From Lingula anatina (Eukaryota > Brachiopoda > Lingulata > Lingulida > Lingulidae), in assembly GCF_001039355.2 (NCBI RefSeq), contig NW_019775635.1:592121-656120 (forward strand): DNA of 64,000 bases, read 5' to 3'. The position numbers were made by a program, and so were the translations under genes. This document shows, piece by piece, positions 1-15,500 of the stretch (its first letter is position 1; every line of letters begins with the position of its first letter). The notes under the pieces are model-generated. The model ran no database searches. It saw only the letters and a list, made by a program, of their open reading frames with translations, and had not been told where the DNA came from.

Positions 1-582
1 AATCTGACAAACTGCAATGATATGAGTTTATTTCCATTTTTGAAACTTTATTACACAATGCACTATAACAAGTTTACCATCATTTTTACAAAATCAACTA
101 ACACTGTTGTAAAGATGCAGGATATGTCAAACAAACACTTTTACGAATCTTATTAGTTAAATAATGAGACTGTTAACATGCCTAAGAATTGAATCTGAGG
201 AAATGTTTAAAAACAGCATAACTTATAAAATAATGGCCCGATTATGCTGATTTTCGAACTTGACCTGCATTTTAGTAAGATTAATTACTCCTGTGAGTTT
301 CATGACAACAGGTCTATCGGTTTTCCTTGAAATGTGTTAACAGTGTTGCACATATGCTGAAAAGTGAAAAAAACAGCATAACTACTAAAATAGTGGCCCG
401 ATCATGCCAATTTTCGTGTTTTCAAGGAAAGTGCACGGCGCCGACGACGACGACGACGATGACAGACGCAGGTGATGGCAATATGTACAGACACATCTGT
501 GTCTGTACATAAAAAAAATCAGATCTTGGACATTAAACTTATAGTTCTATGCAGTAGAGTTTAATAAAGCCTTTATACTCAC
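1..582. repeat. Intron sequence with degenerate dispersed repeat and hairpin
   Basis: Two direct copies of a segment containing AACAGCATAACT and TGGCCCGAT-ATGC (about 211-255 and 372-416) flank sequence typical of a dispersed invertebrate repeat. A perfect hairpin follows at 483-510 with 13-base arms (ATGTACAGACACA and its complement) and a 2-base loop. Part of it, GGCAATATGTACAGAC, recurs at about 6888-6903, so the element is dispersed. No ABCA exon is visible. Confidence 0.5.
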
Positions 583-2209
583 TTGGTACAGCAATAAGGA
601 CAAACAGAGCTATCAAGAGGTATATGATGGCATCCACTAGAATCATGATGCAGGCTCCAGTAAAACTCATGTCTACCCCTTTGTATGGGTTTACTATCAC
701 ATTATTCCAGTTGATGCCCACGCCTTGCTGTTCATACCGTCCCATGATGGCCAGAGCATAGGCAAAGGCTGTGTTTGAGAACAGGCACTGCAAGTAACCA
801 TTATTAAAAATCATCATTTAATAACTCCATTCAAAATAATCCCTGCAATCTCACTGTAATGACATGTCCATTCAATAAAGACCAAATTATTAGCATAACA
901 AGTCTAACTCGATCATTGCATATCATCTACACTTATTCTCTAAGAGAAAAAGAAATACATGCTTTAGTCTTCACTATTTAAAAATATAATTTACTCACAA
1001 GAACAACTGTCCCAGCCAAGGTAATATGCACCTCCATGCTGATGACGATGACATAAGGCAGGTACATGATGAGGAAGACCATGACGGCAGTGAGACTGGC
1101 CAGACCAGGACTGGTGAAGAAGGCTGCCACCATCAAACTGAAAATAAAGACATGGTAACCAGTGGTGAAGTGTTGAACTCCTCCCTTAAAGGTTGGCTGA
1201 TGTTAGTTTGATCCCAAGACAGGGATTCCCAAAACCCACAATGTACCTCTGGCATTCTCACAGTAAGTATAAGTACACTGCTACTAATAAGTACACTGTA
1301 ATAAGTACACAACTAATTACCACCTCCACTTTCAGAGTTCTGACCAATGTCTTTGGTTTTTACAATGATCACCATGCCTTTCAATTAATTGGTTTCATTA
1401 TAAATGATTTAGCACCAAAGATTCAGGAGCAAGCCATTAACGAATTCAAGAGTTCCACTCATTTCCCATGACCCACCTCACAGCCATGGATGCCAGAGAG
1501 AAGTCCAAGCAGAAGAGGAAGAAGATCCCCATGTCAGTGTGCCTGAGAGACCCAGACACCTTTAGCAGGAACAGTGCCATTATAGACAGGATCAGCATTT
1601 CTACAAAGACCAGCAAGGCCCAAGATAGCCAGCTGAGCACAGGGCGGAGGCCCATGATCTGGAGAATCTGGAACAGAAATGATACGCATAAAACACATAC
1701 TGTAAAGACATATTAATATCATGTATTAGCCAAGGCCCATGACTTATTACATGGAAATTAAGGCATTTGTAATAGGATGAATCTGAAACACAACTGAAAT
1801 CACTCGAAAGAAACTCCACCTGGAGAATTTCCATGTGATCAATATTTTGCTTAATGAATTTAAAAGATATCTGGATTTCAGCTAGCCTTGCAATGCAAAA
1901 AGAGTGACAAATTAATAAGCCAACATAAACTGTAGTTTTATTTAAGTCTTAAGTCAGTGAAAAAACAACAAAATAGCTTCAAAATTAACTTAAAACGTTA
2001 AAGCAACTGTGTTTTAAAATTATTCAAAACCAAAAAGATAGAGCACTTTTGAAAATACAACAAACAGGCATGTCAAGTTCTGGCCACTCACCTCCATCCT
2101 GCTCTTCTCTCTCTCATACACAGCCCCTCTCACTGACACAGCTACAACTATCAGCCAGGACAGACACATGATCACAGGGAACAGGTAATTGGCCATGTAG
2201 TACATAAAG
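583..2209 (-). CDS. ABCA: ABCA first membrane domain, TM2-TM6 region (4 exons)
   Basis: Exons 2092-2209, 1477-1658, 999-1137 and 583-787. They encode a hydrophobic segment ending GAVYEREKSRME; IMGLRPVLSWLSWALLVFVE with another helix; a membrane segment with the family motif FLIMYLPYVIVI; and NTAFAYALAIMGRYEQQGVG with INWNNV and a last helix. The last exon leaves in phase 1 with a GTGAGT donor, so the gene continues left of the window into the linker and NBD1. No further exon is visible in 1-582. Confidence 0.93.
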
Positions 2210-3283
2210 CTGTAACAATAGGTACGGACATGAAGCACCAATCTTTTCAAGGTACTTACAAATAGAATTATAACTGGTAGTTCTTATTTTCAAGAAGTTT
2301 GGGCAAAATAACTAACAGCTTAAAATAAAGCTTTATAATATAATATATTACTATTATTATTCAAATAAAATAATGAAAAGGTTTAAGTATTACATTCATA
2401 GCATACAAACAACTGAATACTGAACTTTGAAAAGGACACATACGTACTAGTAAAGAACTGTGTTTCTATACTCACTCATCTTTCTCATAGCATGGGAAGG
2501 GCATCTGCTGTAGGTTAACTGCAGGTAAGTCAGTCTTCCCTGTGTGTGCTTTGATCACTGCCTGCTCTACCATCTCCTGGAGCTGGATAAAACCACGCAT
2601 GTACCTCATGTCCTCCCCAAAATCATCAGATGGCTCTGGTCTCCAAATACTTAAAATAAATAAATTAATCATTTCATGAATAAATAAATAATGCCATAAA
2701 AAACATATTTACTCGTTTTCAATAGCACACTCAAAAATCAGAGAAAAGGAGATTCTTTCTATTCATTCTTTCTATTCATTCATTATAATTCTTTCCAACT
2801 ATATTAACAAGCAACAAAAAATCAAAAATACATATCATCTTCATTGTTTTAACAAATAGTATGTAATATAATACACTAGTACTCAGCTCAACCAGTACTG
2901 GTTTGATATTTATCAAATGAACAGTAATAATGTTAATCATTTAACTATCATTCAATAACATGGTTGTTCAATGAGAATGTTGAAACAAATCATGTGTAGC
3001 AGAGATACTCACAGATCTCTCATTCTATCAGTCCTGGCCACGTTATCAATGTCCATCCTAATCTCATACTTGACATGCTTAGGGATGGAAGCTGTAGCTC
3101 GCTTCTTCCTGCTACTGGTGCTGCTGGAGGAGTTTCTGAACACCACAGCTAAAAGGAAATACCTCAAAATTAGGCAAGACAATAAAAAGCAACAGAAGAC
3201 TGATTATGGCCAAATGTCCTGTTAAACCTTACTTGAAAAAAATATAACAACACACATGAAATGTAAATGATGAATGTCTGCTG

Positions 3284-3336
<53 letters not shown>

Positions 3337-6300
3337 AATCTACAGGCTATCATAAAATTTACAATAAAAGTATTGTTTGATTGGAATGTTAGCTATACTC
3401 ATACTTAGATATGTTCCAAGTTCTGATTACCGTAGTATAATTCATTCATGTATTGAAAATACTTGTCATATTACTCATGATCATATAATACAAACAAATA
3501 CCATAACAGCACCTCATAACTGATAATTCTAAACTAACCTCCCATAAGACTTCCAGATCCCAATGCTTGAACTCTGTCTTCCAGCTCTGCCTCTGAGCTG
3601 TAACCCTCCATACGGTCCAAATCAAAACACTCGGTGTAGTTGACAATCAGGTCAGCCATTGCCTTCAGTTTTGTCAGGTCTTCTGCTGAGAAGGATGAGA
3701 AGCTGTTTAAGCTGCTCATCATGTCGTCCACTGAGACACCAAAGGCATTTTCCAAAGCACCACCGACGAAGGAGTTACTTTTCAATGCATTCTGAAAATT
3801 AAGGTTCAATTTTGGTAAGTTAAGGGGCAATCTATTTCCTGACGTCATTACAATTAAGTAATTTTTAAAAAAATTTGTGAATGTTTGAATAATGACATCA
3901 ATCAAAATGTATCTTTTTTGTAATTTCTGGAAATCCATCATTAATTTATAAAAACAACAATATTATTAATACAAACTTACTAAAACACTGAAACTGATAG
4001 TTGTTTCCTTAAACAGCAAAATATCACATAAATAAATTAATGAAGTGTTTAAACATTTTTACCTCTATAACTGTCATCTGGGAGGAAATATTGAGCAGTT
4101 CTTGAAGACCAGTGACTCCATTAGCCCAGGATTTGGCTAACTCAACAAATGTTGCCAGGGATTCAAAAGTAGAGTTGGTCTGTGAAAAGAAATATGAGTT
4201 TTATTTCATTTCTATTGTTAAATTCCATGTGGAGAAAACTTACTGAATATAAATTATATCTAGAAAATGTTGCTCCTGATTCTCTTAAAAGATGAGAAAG
4301 TTAAAATTTTCATTCCAAAGTATTATGCACTGGCATTAAACATGCTAAATACCAAAACTACATCTTGGTTGCAATTATTCCCATGTACAGCTAGGATAGA
4401 ATTGATAAATCAGATCACCTATTTTGATTTATTTGCTACATGAAAATGAAATGGAAACTTTGAAACATCTGTTAAGTTTTCGTTTCTTGAATTTATTCAC
4501 TTTTTCAATCCCAAACTCTTACATCAGTTACTATTAAGAATTCTATATGAAAATAAACATGTATCTGACCTCAGACATAATGGCAGCATATTCTGATGTG
4601 GCTGGATAAAATGGCACCTTCCCTCGCATCAATGGTTCCATGTATGTCCAGATGATGGCGCCAGAGTCAACACTCTGGATCTATGAAAATGAAAGTGAAA
4701 GTGATCACAGCCAAGGAACATTGGAGAATGTTGGTCTTTTGTCACAGAAAGGCCAAAGTACAGTCACCACAGAATGGTTTCTATCTGTGCAATATTGTTT
4801 GGCTGCTTTATATACAAAATGCTTTCATCAATGGTGAAAGGCAAGTCACAAATTTTAGAAAGGATTAAAATAAGATTTTCAAAAATGCCAGTGTGATATG
4901 GGCATTAATTATACCCACTTATGTCTCATTTCAAATTCAATATTTCATTACTTTATGCACCCATTATACACATCCATCCATATTCACTCATTTCTCTGTG
5001 ATAACATTTTATTCCCAGCACACCTGTTGGTACAAGGCTTCACAAGAGGCTGGAAGGTCTGTAGGTATTTCCATACTAGACAGAGCAGAGCTGCTAGTAG
5101 ATGAACTGGTGCTGGGACTCTCCCCAGTGGCAGACTCCCTTGAAAACGAGGATGATATGTCGAAGGCTGTCTCTGTCCCACATAGCATTTCAGACATTCC
5201 TTGCACAGCTTGTGCACCTGAAAGCAAGATGCCTTGTATAGACCTGATCTGATCAACTAGAGAATCTAAATGCTGAATCCTTACTGTACAAACAAGGAGA
5301 TAACCAGCTACCTTACTACACTTGCCTTTACAGGTGAGACATAACAAGTGTATTTGGATTGTATTTAAACATTGTAGTATAGAGAAGAAAAAGCCTACAA
5401 CTTATAAGGTGTATTCTAGCTCCCCTTGTCTCCAAGAGAGTTAACAATTATAATGAAATATACCTTTAAAAGTGCACTTCTCCGGGTACTTAGATAATTT
5501 TTATCAATTTCCTATCATAACTGTTTTTACTATTTCTCAAAGAGAACCTACCAGATATAGTTCCATCCGCTGAATTGAAGACATTCAAGCCATTAGTGTA
5601 GTTGGTGACAGAGCTCAAGGCAACAGTCAGGTTAGGTTGAATACTGGTCCCTGTCTGGAACACACTCCTGATGTCTTCTGATGACACGTTATACTGATGA
5701 ATTAAGGAGTCAACACTGGAGGTAACAAACTGTAAAAATAGAAAAAAACAGTATTACATAATGTACAAAAAAAAGGCATTCATATTCTTTTGGTATGTTG
5801 TTAGAATTTTTGTTCTCTAATTACTTCTAACTCATAGTAAAACTGAAATATTCAATTGTAAAATTCCAAATATTTCTATTGATAAATTCTGCAGATCAGT
5901 CCAAATTAAATTTCTATAATTCAAATTAACTCGTAGCCCTTTCTTATTCTTTTTATTCAGGGAGATCTCATATTTCTTAGAAAAATGTATAATATGTGTA
6001 TAAGATTCAAAATTGCAAAAATTACCCTCTTGACAAGTTCTCCAACCTCCAACATGCTGAGTAGCTGCTGGGTTATACTTGCAGTCTGATTCTCATTCAT
6101 GGCACACAGAGCTGTGGAAACAGTTGCCATGGTTACCCCATTGGACACTGTGTTGTTAAGGATGAGCAGTTTCCCAAGCTTCTGAGGATCACAGAATATG
6201 CTCTTAACATTCAGATCTGCTTGACCCAAGTTGATCATCTGAAATTAAAATTAAAATTAAAATCCCTTTTTTTTAATAAATGAAAACACTTACAGTCTGT

Positions 6301-8510
6301 CTGACAACCAGAACTGAACATTCATTGGAAAATAATATTTATAAGCTGCAAACACAAAAGAGATAAAGGTGTTGATGTGAGTTCAGTCTATATTTGTCTA
6401 ATAATCATAACAATTTATACAAAAACATTTTTCCGCCCAGTTGTCACCTAGTGTTGGGAGGAAATTCTTGTCCTCTGTCAGGTAACCTGTAATGCAAAAC
6501 TCCTGGTGTGACACAGGAATCCCAAACTACATAAACTGTGTTCATGCAAACACTGTTGTTTACTTACACAAATGAGTGCATATAAGTTTCAAATGCAAGA
6601 AAGAGCAAACAATATCATCGTCCTCTGCTTTGCAATCTCAAAGGTGGTCTGACCTTTGAGGTGTTCTTACCTCTGCAAAAGACAAGTTAGCTGCTAGGAT
6701 TTCCTGAGCGACAGTACTGGGCAAGTTGACTGTGTCAGTGAGGAATACCTCCATAGCTGTTTCATTCAAAAATACTTGCTTCAGTTGAACTGAAATTCAG
6801 AACAGAAAAAAGCACATGTACTTAAAAATATAAAACAGTTTGATACGATAACATGAAAGCAACTAAGCTTAATTCTGATATACAATGGCAATATGTACAG
6901 ACGCTGTTTTTAGTGAGATTGCAATTTTTTTTTTGAAGGGTTATACATACCTTGCAATGGAAAGAAGTTTTGAAGCAAGTAGAGACCTTTGATGCCAGCA
7001 GACATAATCTGTGCATCATTCAACAATGCCCGAGCAGTGCTGTCATTGCCAACTATGTTCTTGAAATCATTTATCAGCAGATCCAGACTGTAACAATATC
7101 AAATTATATCTTAATGAATTAAAATATACATGAAAAAGTACCACAAAATATCTACCCAAATACTAGTCTACTTTCTCATAAATAATAATTCGTTTAAATT
7201 AAATGTTTCATTCAATGGGTGGGTGAATATGTATGTCAGTTCTAAAAATGGCAGTGATATATGCAATGAGAGAAAAATTACTTGGTAAAGACTGTCTCTG
7301 CTCCTCCACCATTGAAGAAAGCCACAAGACTAGGTGCTGCTGCTGCCAGGGACTCCACATTAAAGTTGGTCATCAGTGTAGCAATCTGAGTGAATTCTGA
7401 CAAGCTAGTCACCAGATTTGTTGTAGTGTTCAGCACAGACAAGGCCCACTGTGAGTTGAAGGAAGAAGGTACGCCTGTCTCCAAAAACTAAAAGAAAAAG
7501 CATAATTATTTTAAAATAATTCATTCCTCACAGCTTATTCTTATCACAAGTTCACCAAATTAATAACTTTTCTCTCTGGCATATGATAACTAATTTAAAC
7601 TGAAAAAAATAATTACAAATACCTGACATTGTATCAAATGTGGGACAAAATTAAACAGACATTAGAAACCATTTAAATGAGAGATAAAATTAAACAGACA
7701 TTTAACATCATTAGTTTCATAGTCTTCTCAATTGAAAATAATTACAAAAGAATAGTATAATAAATATGATATAACAACCAAAGGTCATGTTTCATGTTCT
7801 CGTGTCCTTCTCTTCCTGTAGTGTGAAATCGTTAACACAGATATATTGTTATTGCTTCATAACAAACTTACGGCCATGGCGACCTTCTGGATGTCCAGCA
7901 TCTGAGCAAGGGTGCTGATGGTTTCATTTTTATTTGGCCCACAGATGGCAGCACTGATGTTGGCAGTTGTCAGTTGAAAGGCGGGGTGGAGAGAGATCAG
8001 CTGACTGAGGGCTGTCACATTACACAGCACTGACTCTAAGTCATCTCGGCTCATTGCTGCTATGGTTGTCTGAAAATGAAATAATTTGGAGGTTTGGTCA
8101 CATATCTGATTCACTCTCAAGTAACATTTTTATAATCACTACTCCTAACAATTAACATAACTTGTTACAATGAACAATTAACATAATATGTCACAAATGA
8201 AAAGAATCTCATTTCCAAATTCTTAACATGGACCAAAAGAAACTTTCAAGTTTTGATTTGTACTGAATTTAAGTAGTTATCACCCTGCACAATCTATATC
8301 TGTCCAGTTTGTATTAAATTCTAAAGCAATAATAAATGCACTTACTGGATTAACATTGAACGTGGAATTCATGAGTGCTGCAATCAACTGTGAGGAAGCT
8401 CCACTGATCTGAGCCAGGTCAGGCAGGTGACCAGGATTACTACTCAATATAGAGGAAAAGCTGGTCATGGCTGAAATAATATGAGGAAATAATAAGTTAA
8501 AATTATGTAC

Positions 8511-8558
<48 letters not shown>

Positions 8559-11500
8559 GAATAGTTGGAAATTAAGGACATGTTCAATGAAAATAAGTTT
8601 TCATTTTGCAAACAATGTTGTTATATAATGAAGTCTCTTATAGTATGGGTCACCATGATTTTGCTTTCACAATATTACATCACTTGTTTCTGACACAACT
8701 TACTATCTTATAATTAAATACCAGTGTTTATGTCTTGAATAAGATTATTAAATACAGTTGGATACCCCCATGGACTTACATGTCCAAGTGCTGTTACTGA
8801 GGACATTTTGTAGTACCAGGTACATAGGAGTCCATATGACGGCCATGTTGGGATCAGAGCTCATGTACCCATTGACCTGGACAAGCATCTGCTTCATCCT
8901 GGAACATGGGAAAAATGAATGAACAGTGAAAGAGCTGGGCAGCAAGTTTTTTAAAAATAATATTATTCCTATTGCTCAATACAGTTTCTGTATAAAGTAA
9001 ATGAAAAAGGTTTACAAGATCAAACATATGTGATTAACATGCACAAACTGTATACAGACATTCTGATAAGGACCCTTTTAAAGCTACAAACTAAAAGTCA
9101 TAGAAGGAATCATATCTGTAAATTAATCCTGCTACCTCATGTCAATTCACAGATAAAAATGCCCTTTGCAAGAAGAATGCTTTTACACTAAACTTGTCAG
9201 AAAGCCTGTCTCTTCTCTGACTGCAGCTCTATGTCCTGCTATTCATCAACTCACATTGTTCCAAAGTCCATATGTGCCATGTCTGGGGCCATACATTTGG
9301 TGAACATTGCAGCCCCATTGTGCACGGTGGCGTTCATCTTTGTCATCACAGAGTGGAAATTACTAGCCAAACTATCACAGCTAACCGGAGAAGAGAAATT
9401 CATGGTCATCATTTCTCCCATCTGCACATAAAAAAAAATGATAAGTGAGATCTTTCCAAATGAATCCATAAGACTATGCATTGTTTTCTCTAATAGTACA
9501 TATCTCATAGCATATCTTAATTCTTTATTATTATTCTCTAGTTGTTAGAATCTGTGTAATAACCTTAACAAATATGAGATTATTGTCAGTCTAAAGGAAC
9601 TTTAGCTGCAGTTCATATCTACTTAATGATTCATGTAAAAAACATGAAATAAGTCCTAACTGAAAACTTCAACTTTAGGTTTCCAAATATATAAAAAAAT
9701 TATTATTAATTTAATCAAAAATATTCGCAGCCAAAATATTCAAGTTTTGATACCTTAACAATAAGCACATGCAGGTCATATCAGGATATATAATAATCAA
9801 CTGGCATAAGCTTCAGAGACAAGAGCTGCTTTAATGGGGATTGTCTACACACTGAATTTGTGGATTTGAACTGAACAATAATATTAAAATACAATTTCAT
9901 TTATTCAAGAAAATACATAAATGCCACTCTCACCTTAGACACTCTCCTACCCACCTTTGTCATAAAAACAGGATCACTCTGCAACTGTGTCACAGTTGTC
10001 ATCAATGCAGTAACGTTCATAGACATTCCGTAACACATCATTTCCTCCATCACTCCATAATAATCTGTCATCAGTTCCAAATATGCCTGCATGTAGGCAA
10101 ACATGGGTAAAGCCCCTGTGGAAGCTGCCTGCACGCAGCTGCCATATAACATAGCTGTGGTGTTCATCTTGGAAACATCTTGAGAGGCCATCAGACAACT
10201 GGTCATGGCAGACATGTTGAAGTTGGTTGCTGTGTGGTTGATGAAATCTGTCAAGGTTGTGGATAAGGACACGATCTCTGAGCAGTTGAAACTAATGGTT
10301 TCTGTACCATTCATTACAGCTGACACCTGCAACAATGGAGTTTTCACATTAAATTGACTGGTTTTACACCTACAGTATAATTGGAGGCCATTGTACTCTG
10401 GTGAGTATTTTGAAATATTCTGGACACAAAGTGAATCACCTACACATTTCAGAAAATATAATAACAGTTTAGGAGTTTGAAAATATAAATCATATACAGA
10501 AAATACCTTTTAATGATAGCATCTTTTAATGCCTAAATAAATACTACAGAAAAAAATAGAAAACCAATTATATATAGATTCATGGATCTGGCTACACTGA
10601 AGTTTATGGATATATACAATATGGAAGATGACTGAATGGAGAGAGACAATATAAAACAACTCACCATCGCCATGATGTCCATGGCAGTTGTATTTAGGCT
10701 GGTTATCTTAGCCATAAGTCCAGCTTGATTCATGGTCACAGCATCACACACTAGTCCAGGGAAATCTACAATGAAGTGGGATATCAATGTGATAAATATG
10801 ATGCATCCTCTTCTCAACCTTTTTACAACTGAATACTTGTTTGAAAGCTTAAGGTTACTCCTCACCAATAGGATTGGCATACATGAGCACATTCACAGGT
10901 GAAAAGAAATCATTTTGATGGCAGAAAATGCATATAATATGCTTAAACATAAAAAAAATGCACAAATAGAGAATCTCCTGTCAAAGCAGAGTGAACAAAG
11001 TCATGGATACTTCTGCACTATTAATAATAAAGAAATGAACTAGACAAAACACCATGAAGCACCATTGCCAATCAAAAACATTAATAACCAAGATGCAATT
11101 ACCCAGATGTGCCAGAGCCTGCTGATGGACCATCTTGGCTGCTTGGTTCCCTAGTGCAAACATGGTCTTAGTTGCAGGGTCCAACATGGCACTCACTGAG
11201 GAACAGGTATCAGTCAGGCTGGATATTAAGAAACAGAGGGAATTCTGGTAATTTTGATATATTTCAAGAATGTTTTAAAATTAGATACACATAATGAAAA
11301 TGGAAAAACAGTAGTTGAATATTTCAACTTATCAGTGAGTCCTTGTTGATAATATTTTTTAAAATCCATGACAGGATACACATAAAGTAAATGCAAGCAT
11401 ACAATACCAAACACAAAAACTCAACAAAAATTATAGACTTGCTGAATCAAGATGATTATATTTTCTGGTGTAGATTATCTAAATAAAGAGATTGAAATAC

Positions 11501-12514
11501 TTACAATGATGTATCAGTGAATGAGGGCATACACTGTACAACTCTGGTGTAGTTAAGAGCCCATGTTGCAGGGTTAGCAAGGCCTGTCAGTTTAGTCACC
11601 AGAGCTATGGCATCAGAGCAGTTATAACTGACAGTATACGGTGTTACAGTACTGTTACTGCTATTGCTGTTGCTAACGTCCATACTGGTACTGTTAATCA
11701 GGGACAGCAGCTATATGAAAGATAATGTTGAAAAATGATTATTTCTATGGATTTGGGATATGAAAAAATAATGGCAGTTAATTAGTAATGTAATCAAGAT
11801 TTTGGCTAAAAAGCTGAAAGAGAAGATATGGCAAGTTGTTTCACACAGAAATAAAATTAAATATATTTCTTACTCATAGTCACAAAAATATCTCATTGTG
11901 TTTTCCCTGTTTGTAGGTTTAACAGAAATGCATTTGGGTTATTTGCCTGTTTTACTTATATTCGTAAAATCAAATTCTGAAGCACATATTGCTAATAAAA
12001 CCTTGCCCTTGCACTGCTATCTTTCCTTTCCTTCTAACTTTCCTTTTCCACTGTACATAATAAATACCACTTTTCAAAATCCTAGTGTGAAAATTATGGA
12101 GCTTTTTGGACCACAATGAAGTGATCAGGGAGGTGATGGGCTTATTCTTTTAAGTCATAACTACCCATATATTGCACAAAAAAACATAAACATAAACAGA
12201 TCAAAACATATCCTCATATCTTAGGACAGTTCCTGGTAAATTTCTGAAATACCACCATCACCAATCTCATGTATTGTTAAATTGCTAAGCTATAAAAGAA
12301 CTTTACCTGTTGCATGCTCTGTTGTATAGACATGGCTCTACTCATTGAGGCTGAGACATCACCAGATACAGCATCACAGAGGAAATCATTAATGTCTGAA
12401 AAGTTAAAATGTTTCTTGACAGCAGTTCCTTTAATCAATATTAGAACATTTCAAAACATCTAATAACATTTCAAATAAAGTCGCAAAAATAAAAGCTTAA
12501 AAAATATCAATATT

Positions 12515-12565
<51 letters not shown>

Positions 12566-15500
12566 CTTTTTTTTTTTTTTTTGGTCTTTACTATTAATAT
12601 TAATTCCAATGTGTCTGGATGTGTCTTTTACATCTTATGAGTTCACCTAACGCAATCACATGATATACCTGAATGACAGTAACTTTACCCCTTGTTTTTT
12701 TTTATTATTATTCTCAACCCCTATTTCCCCAATTAAGTAATATGCAAGACCAACAGTGTGTTTAGATGCCAAGTGTTTTCATGTAAATTTGGCATCATTT
12801 TTGTTTTTATTTTTGCCATGTCCAATATCTGTCATTCTTTTAAATTAAAATATGACTCACAAATATGCCCAGATAAATATGCATGTTTAATGCTGCAAAA
12901 ATAAATAAGTAATATACCTATCAATAAACATTATCAATATTTTCACCTAACATAAACTTCACTGCCAACATTACAACACTACATTATTGTTGTTTAATAT
13001 TTTCCATTTTTTATGTTAAATAAATATTTTTAATATTTTTTTAAAGTGAGAAGAAATAATATCAATATTTCTAAATTCTCATACATAATCAACCGACCTG
13101 CATAATGCTAAAATTCTTACCTCCACTACCCATCAGCTGGTTAGACACCTCCTCCAGCACAGGTGCCACTGCAGCAAAGTATGACGCCATGGAGCTGTAA
13201 CCTGGGTCTGCACTTAACATACTCTCCAGACTGCTGCAAGTCCCTGACACACTGGAAGTTCACAGATATAAGACTTTTTACAGAATATATAGTGTTTTTA
13301 AATTTAGTGTTCCTTAGGATACATAGATGTCGGTCTGATAATTTCTATCACCAAGATGATGATAATAGTTAAGTATGATAATGATAATTCAACCAAGATT
13401 AATGGTTGTGGTTAGTACAGTCAGCCTACTTCCTAAATCAATTTGTCAAAGGGGAAATGGAAAATAGCTGTTCATAACAACACTTAGATGTGCACACACA
13501 TGCACACACACAAAAGAAAAAAAACACTACCATATATTCCAGGCACAGCTTTCTTTGAAGATTTATAGAAGTCCATTAGAAGACTTTCACCCATTTAGTT
13601 TTTTTTTTTTTTTGTGCTTGCATTTTAAGATTTATAATGATGTAAATCATTGTCAGCAATTTAGAATGTGGTAGTTAATCTAAACAAAAAGAATCCTAAT
13701 GGACTGCAGTTTGGAGAAGAAAATTCGGATACTCACATATCCCCATAACTCTGTGGCATACAAGACATTGCCAGGGCAGTGATATTGGTGCTGTTAATCC
13801 AGTTGGTGATGTAATTTCTGATCTCTGTCTCTTTAGCCAGTGTGGCACTACAGGAGAATGGTAAAGACACGGTGCTGCTGGTACTGTTGGTGTCATTTCC
13901 AGTCTGCATGCTGGAGTTACTGAGGACTTGTACAATCTAAAAGAAAAAAGGTATATGAATTGTACAACTATATACAGTGGTCCACACCAAGACCATTAAG
14001 ACTTGAGAGATGGTTAACAGATCACCATTTACTAAAAAAAAAAAAAAACTCTGAATCAGATTTCATTGCAGACCTTGACGCATCTCAGGAACCATCAGAA
14101 TTGAATTTAAAAAATGCGCAATTCCACATTTACGCAGAAAAAGCTCACGTCTGTTTATTTCTTCCCTTGCTTAACACAAACCACACCTTTATCTTTCACC
14201 TGAGCTGGCCTTACATCAATTAAGTCAAAATAACCACTACGATGGATGATATAATTAAATGAAGGGACTCTAATATGCTCATTCTGTTTCTTGCTTGAAA
14301 TAAATTAAGTGTTTAATTATATTCATGACAAAAGATTATTCACATCTGTCATGTTTAAAACCAAGAAATAAATCAGGGGTTAAAAAATTTGTGAACACAA
14401 AATTAAACACAAATGCAAGATAATCAAGGTGTAATATTGTAATGACTCAATCTTTTCAGTGCATGGGAACACTTGTAAAATTTACACAAACAATAACTGT
14501 AATTTTTTAAGTCTTAAATTCTTAAAATTAAAACATTCCTATTGAGTGGTATCAGCAAATCTGAAAAGCAGGCTACCTTATAGTTCTATTCCATACATTT
14601 AAAACAACACAAATTGTAAAAGCATTTTCAGTGACTCAAAAAATTATGTATCTCAAAGACTGATAAGTTTTCCCCATTGACAAGATCAAATCATGAAGTA
14701 AAATTAATGTATATGACAACAAAGTTCCTGTTTTTCAGGGTCAAAATTTCAAATAATTCACTTCTATGTACAGTAAGTAATAGTGAAGTCAAAGGCATGT
14801 AATCATGGAAAACTCAAAGTTGGGTTGCTGCAAGTTGGGTTATGATAAAATGTATGACACATGACTATGGGAGGTTTTCCCAGTGGTTAATTGCATGACA
14901 CATCTATGCTTTTTAAATCTTAAATGAATCACAAAAAATTAACATAACACATAAATTACCTATTTTAATAACTATTCTAATTAATAACCAACTTAAAAGT
15001 TATAAACTTTTTACTTCATATAGATTGCACAACCTTATGCCATACTATACTGCGCAATAGCTGCCCTCAAACATGATTAGTAAATCACTGATAAATATAT
15101 GTTCTGCCAAGCTCTCTACCAGGAAGAAATTTAAAAAAAAAACACATTTTGTATTTGCTGAGTCCAGAATTAGAACCCTCAGTAAAAACCATCTAACAGT
15201 CCAGAAATAGAAAACTCCCTTTATTTACTTCTTGTGGGGGGAATTAGTTATTAGGATTATAGCTAAATATATTAACAAACAATAACCTGAACAGGTAGCT
15301 ATTCCGTTTGCACTTTGATCAGTTTGGAAATATCACGTGACCATCCACTTTATGGGACTAGTTCACACTTGGTGCTATCAGACCAAAACTGATTCTATCT
15401 TAGTGTAATCATGTGTCTGATAGCAATGGAACAGAAATAAATACACTTTAAAACTTTCAAATTAACGAATAAGCAGAAAAGAACTTATTTTCTATTTATT

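Noticed and set aside
1026-1716. Plus-strand open frames around 1.0-1.7 kb
   Set aside because: They lie opposite membrane-domain exons of the ABCA gene and have no independent support.
3286-3334. Regular repeats considered as a CRISPR-like array
   Set aside because: Simple (ATT)n microsatellite in a eukaryotic intron; no spacers.
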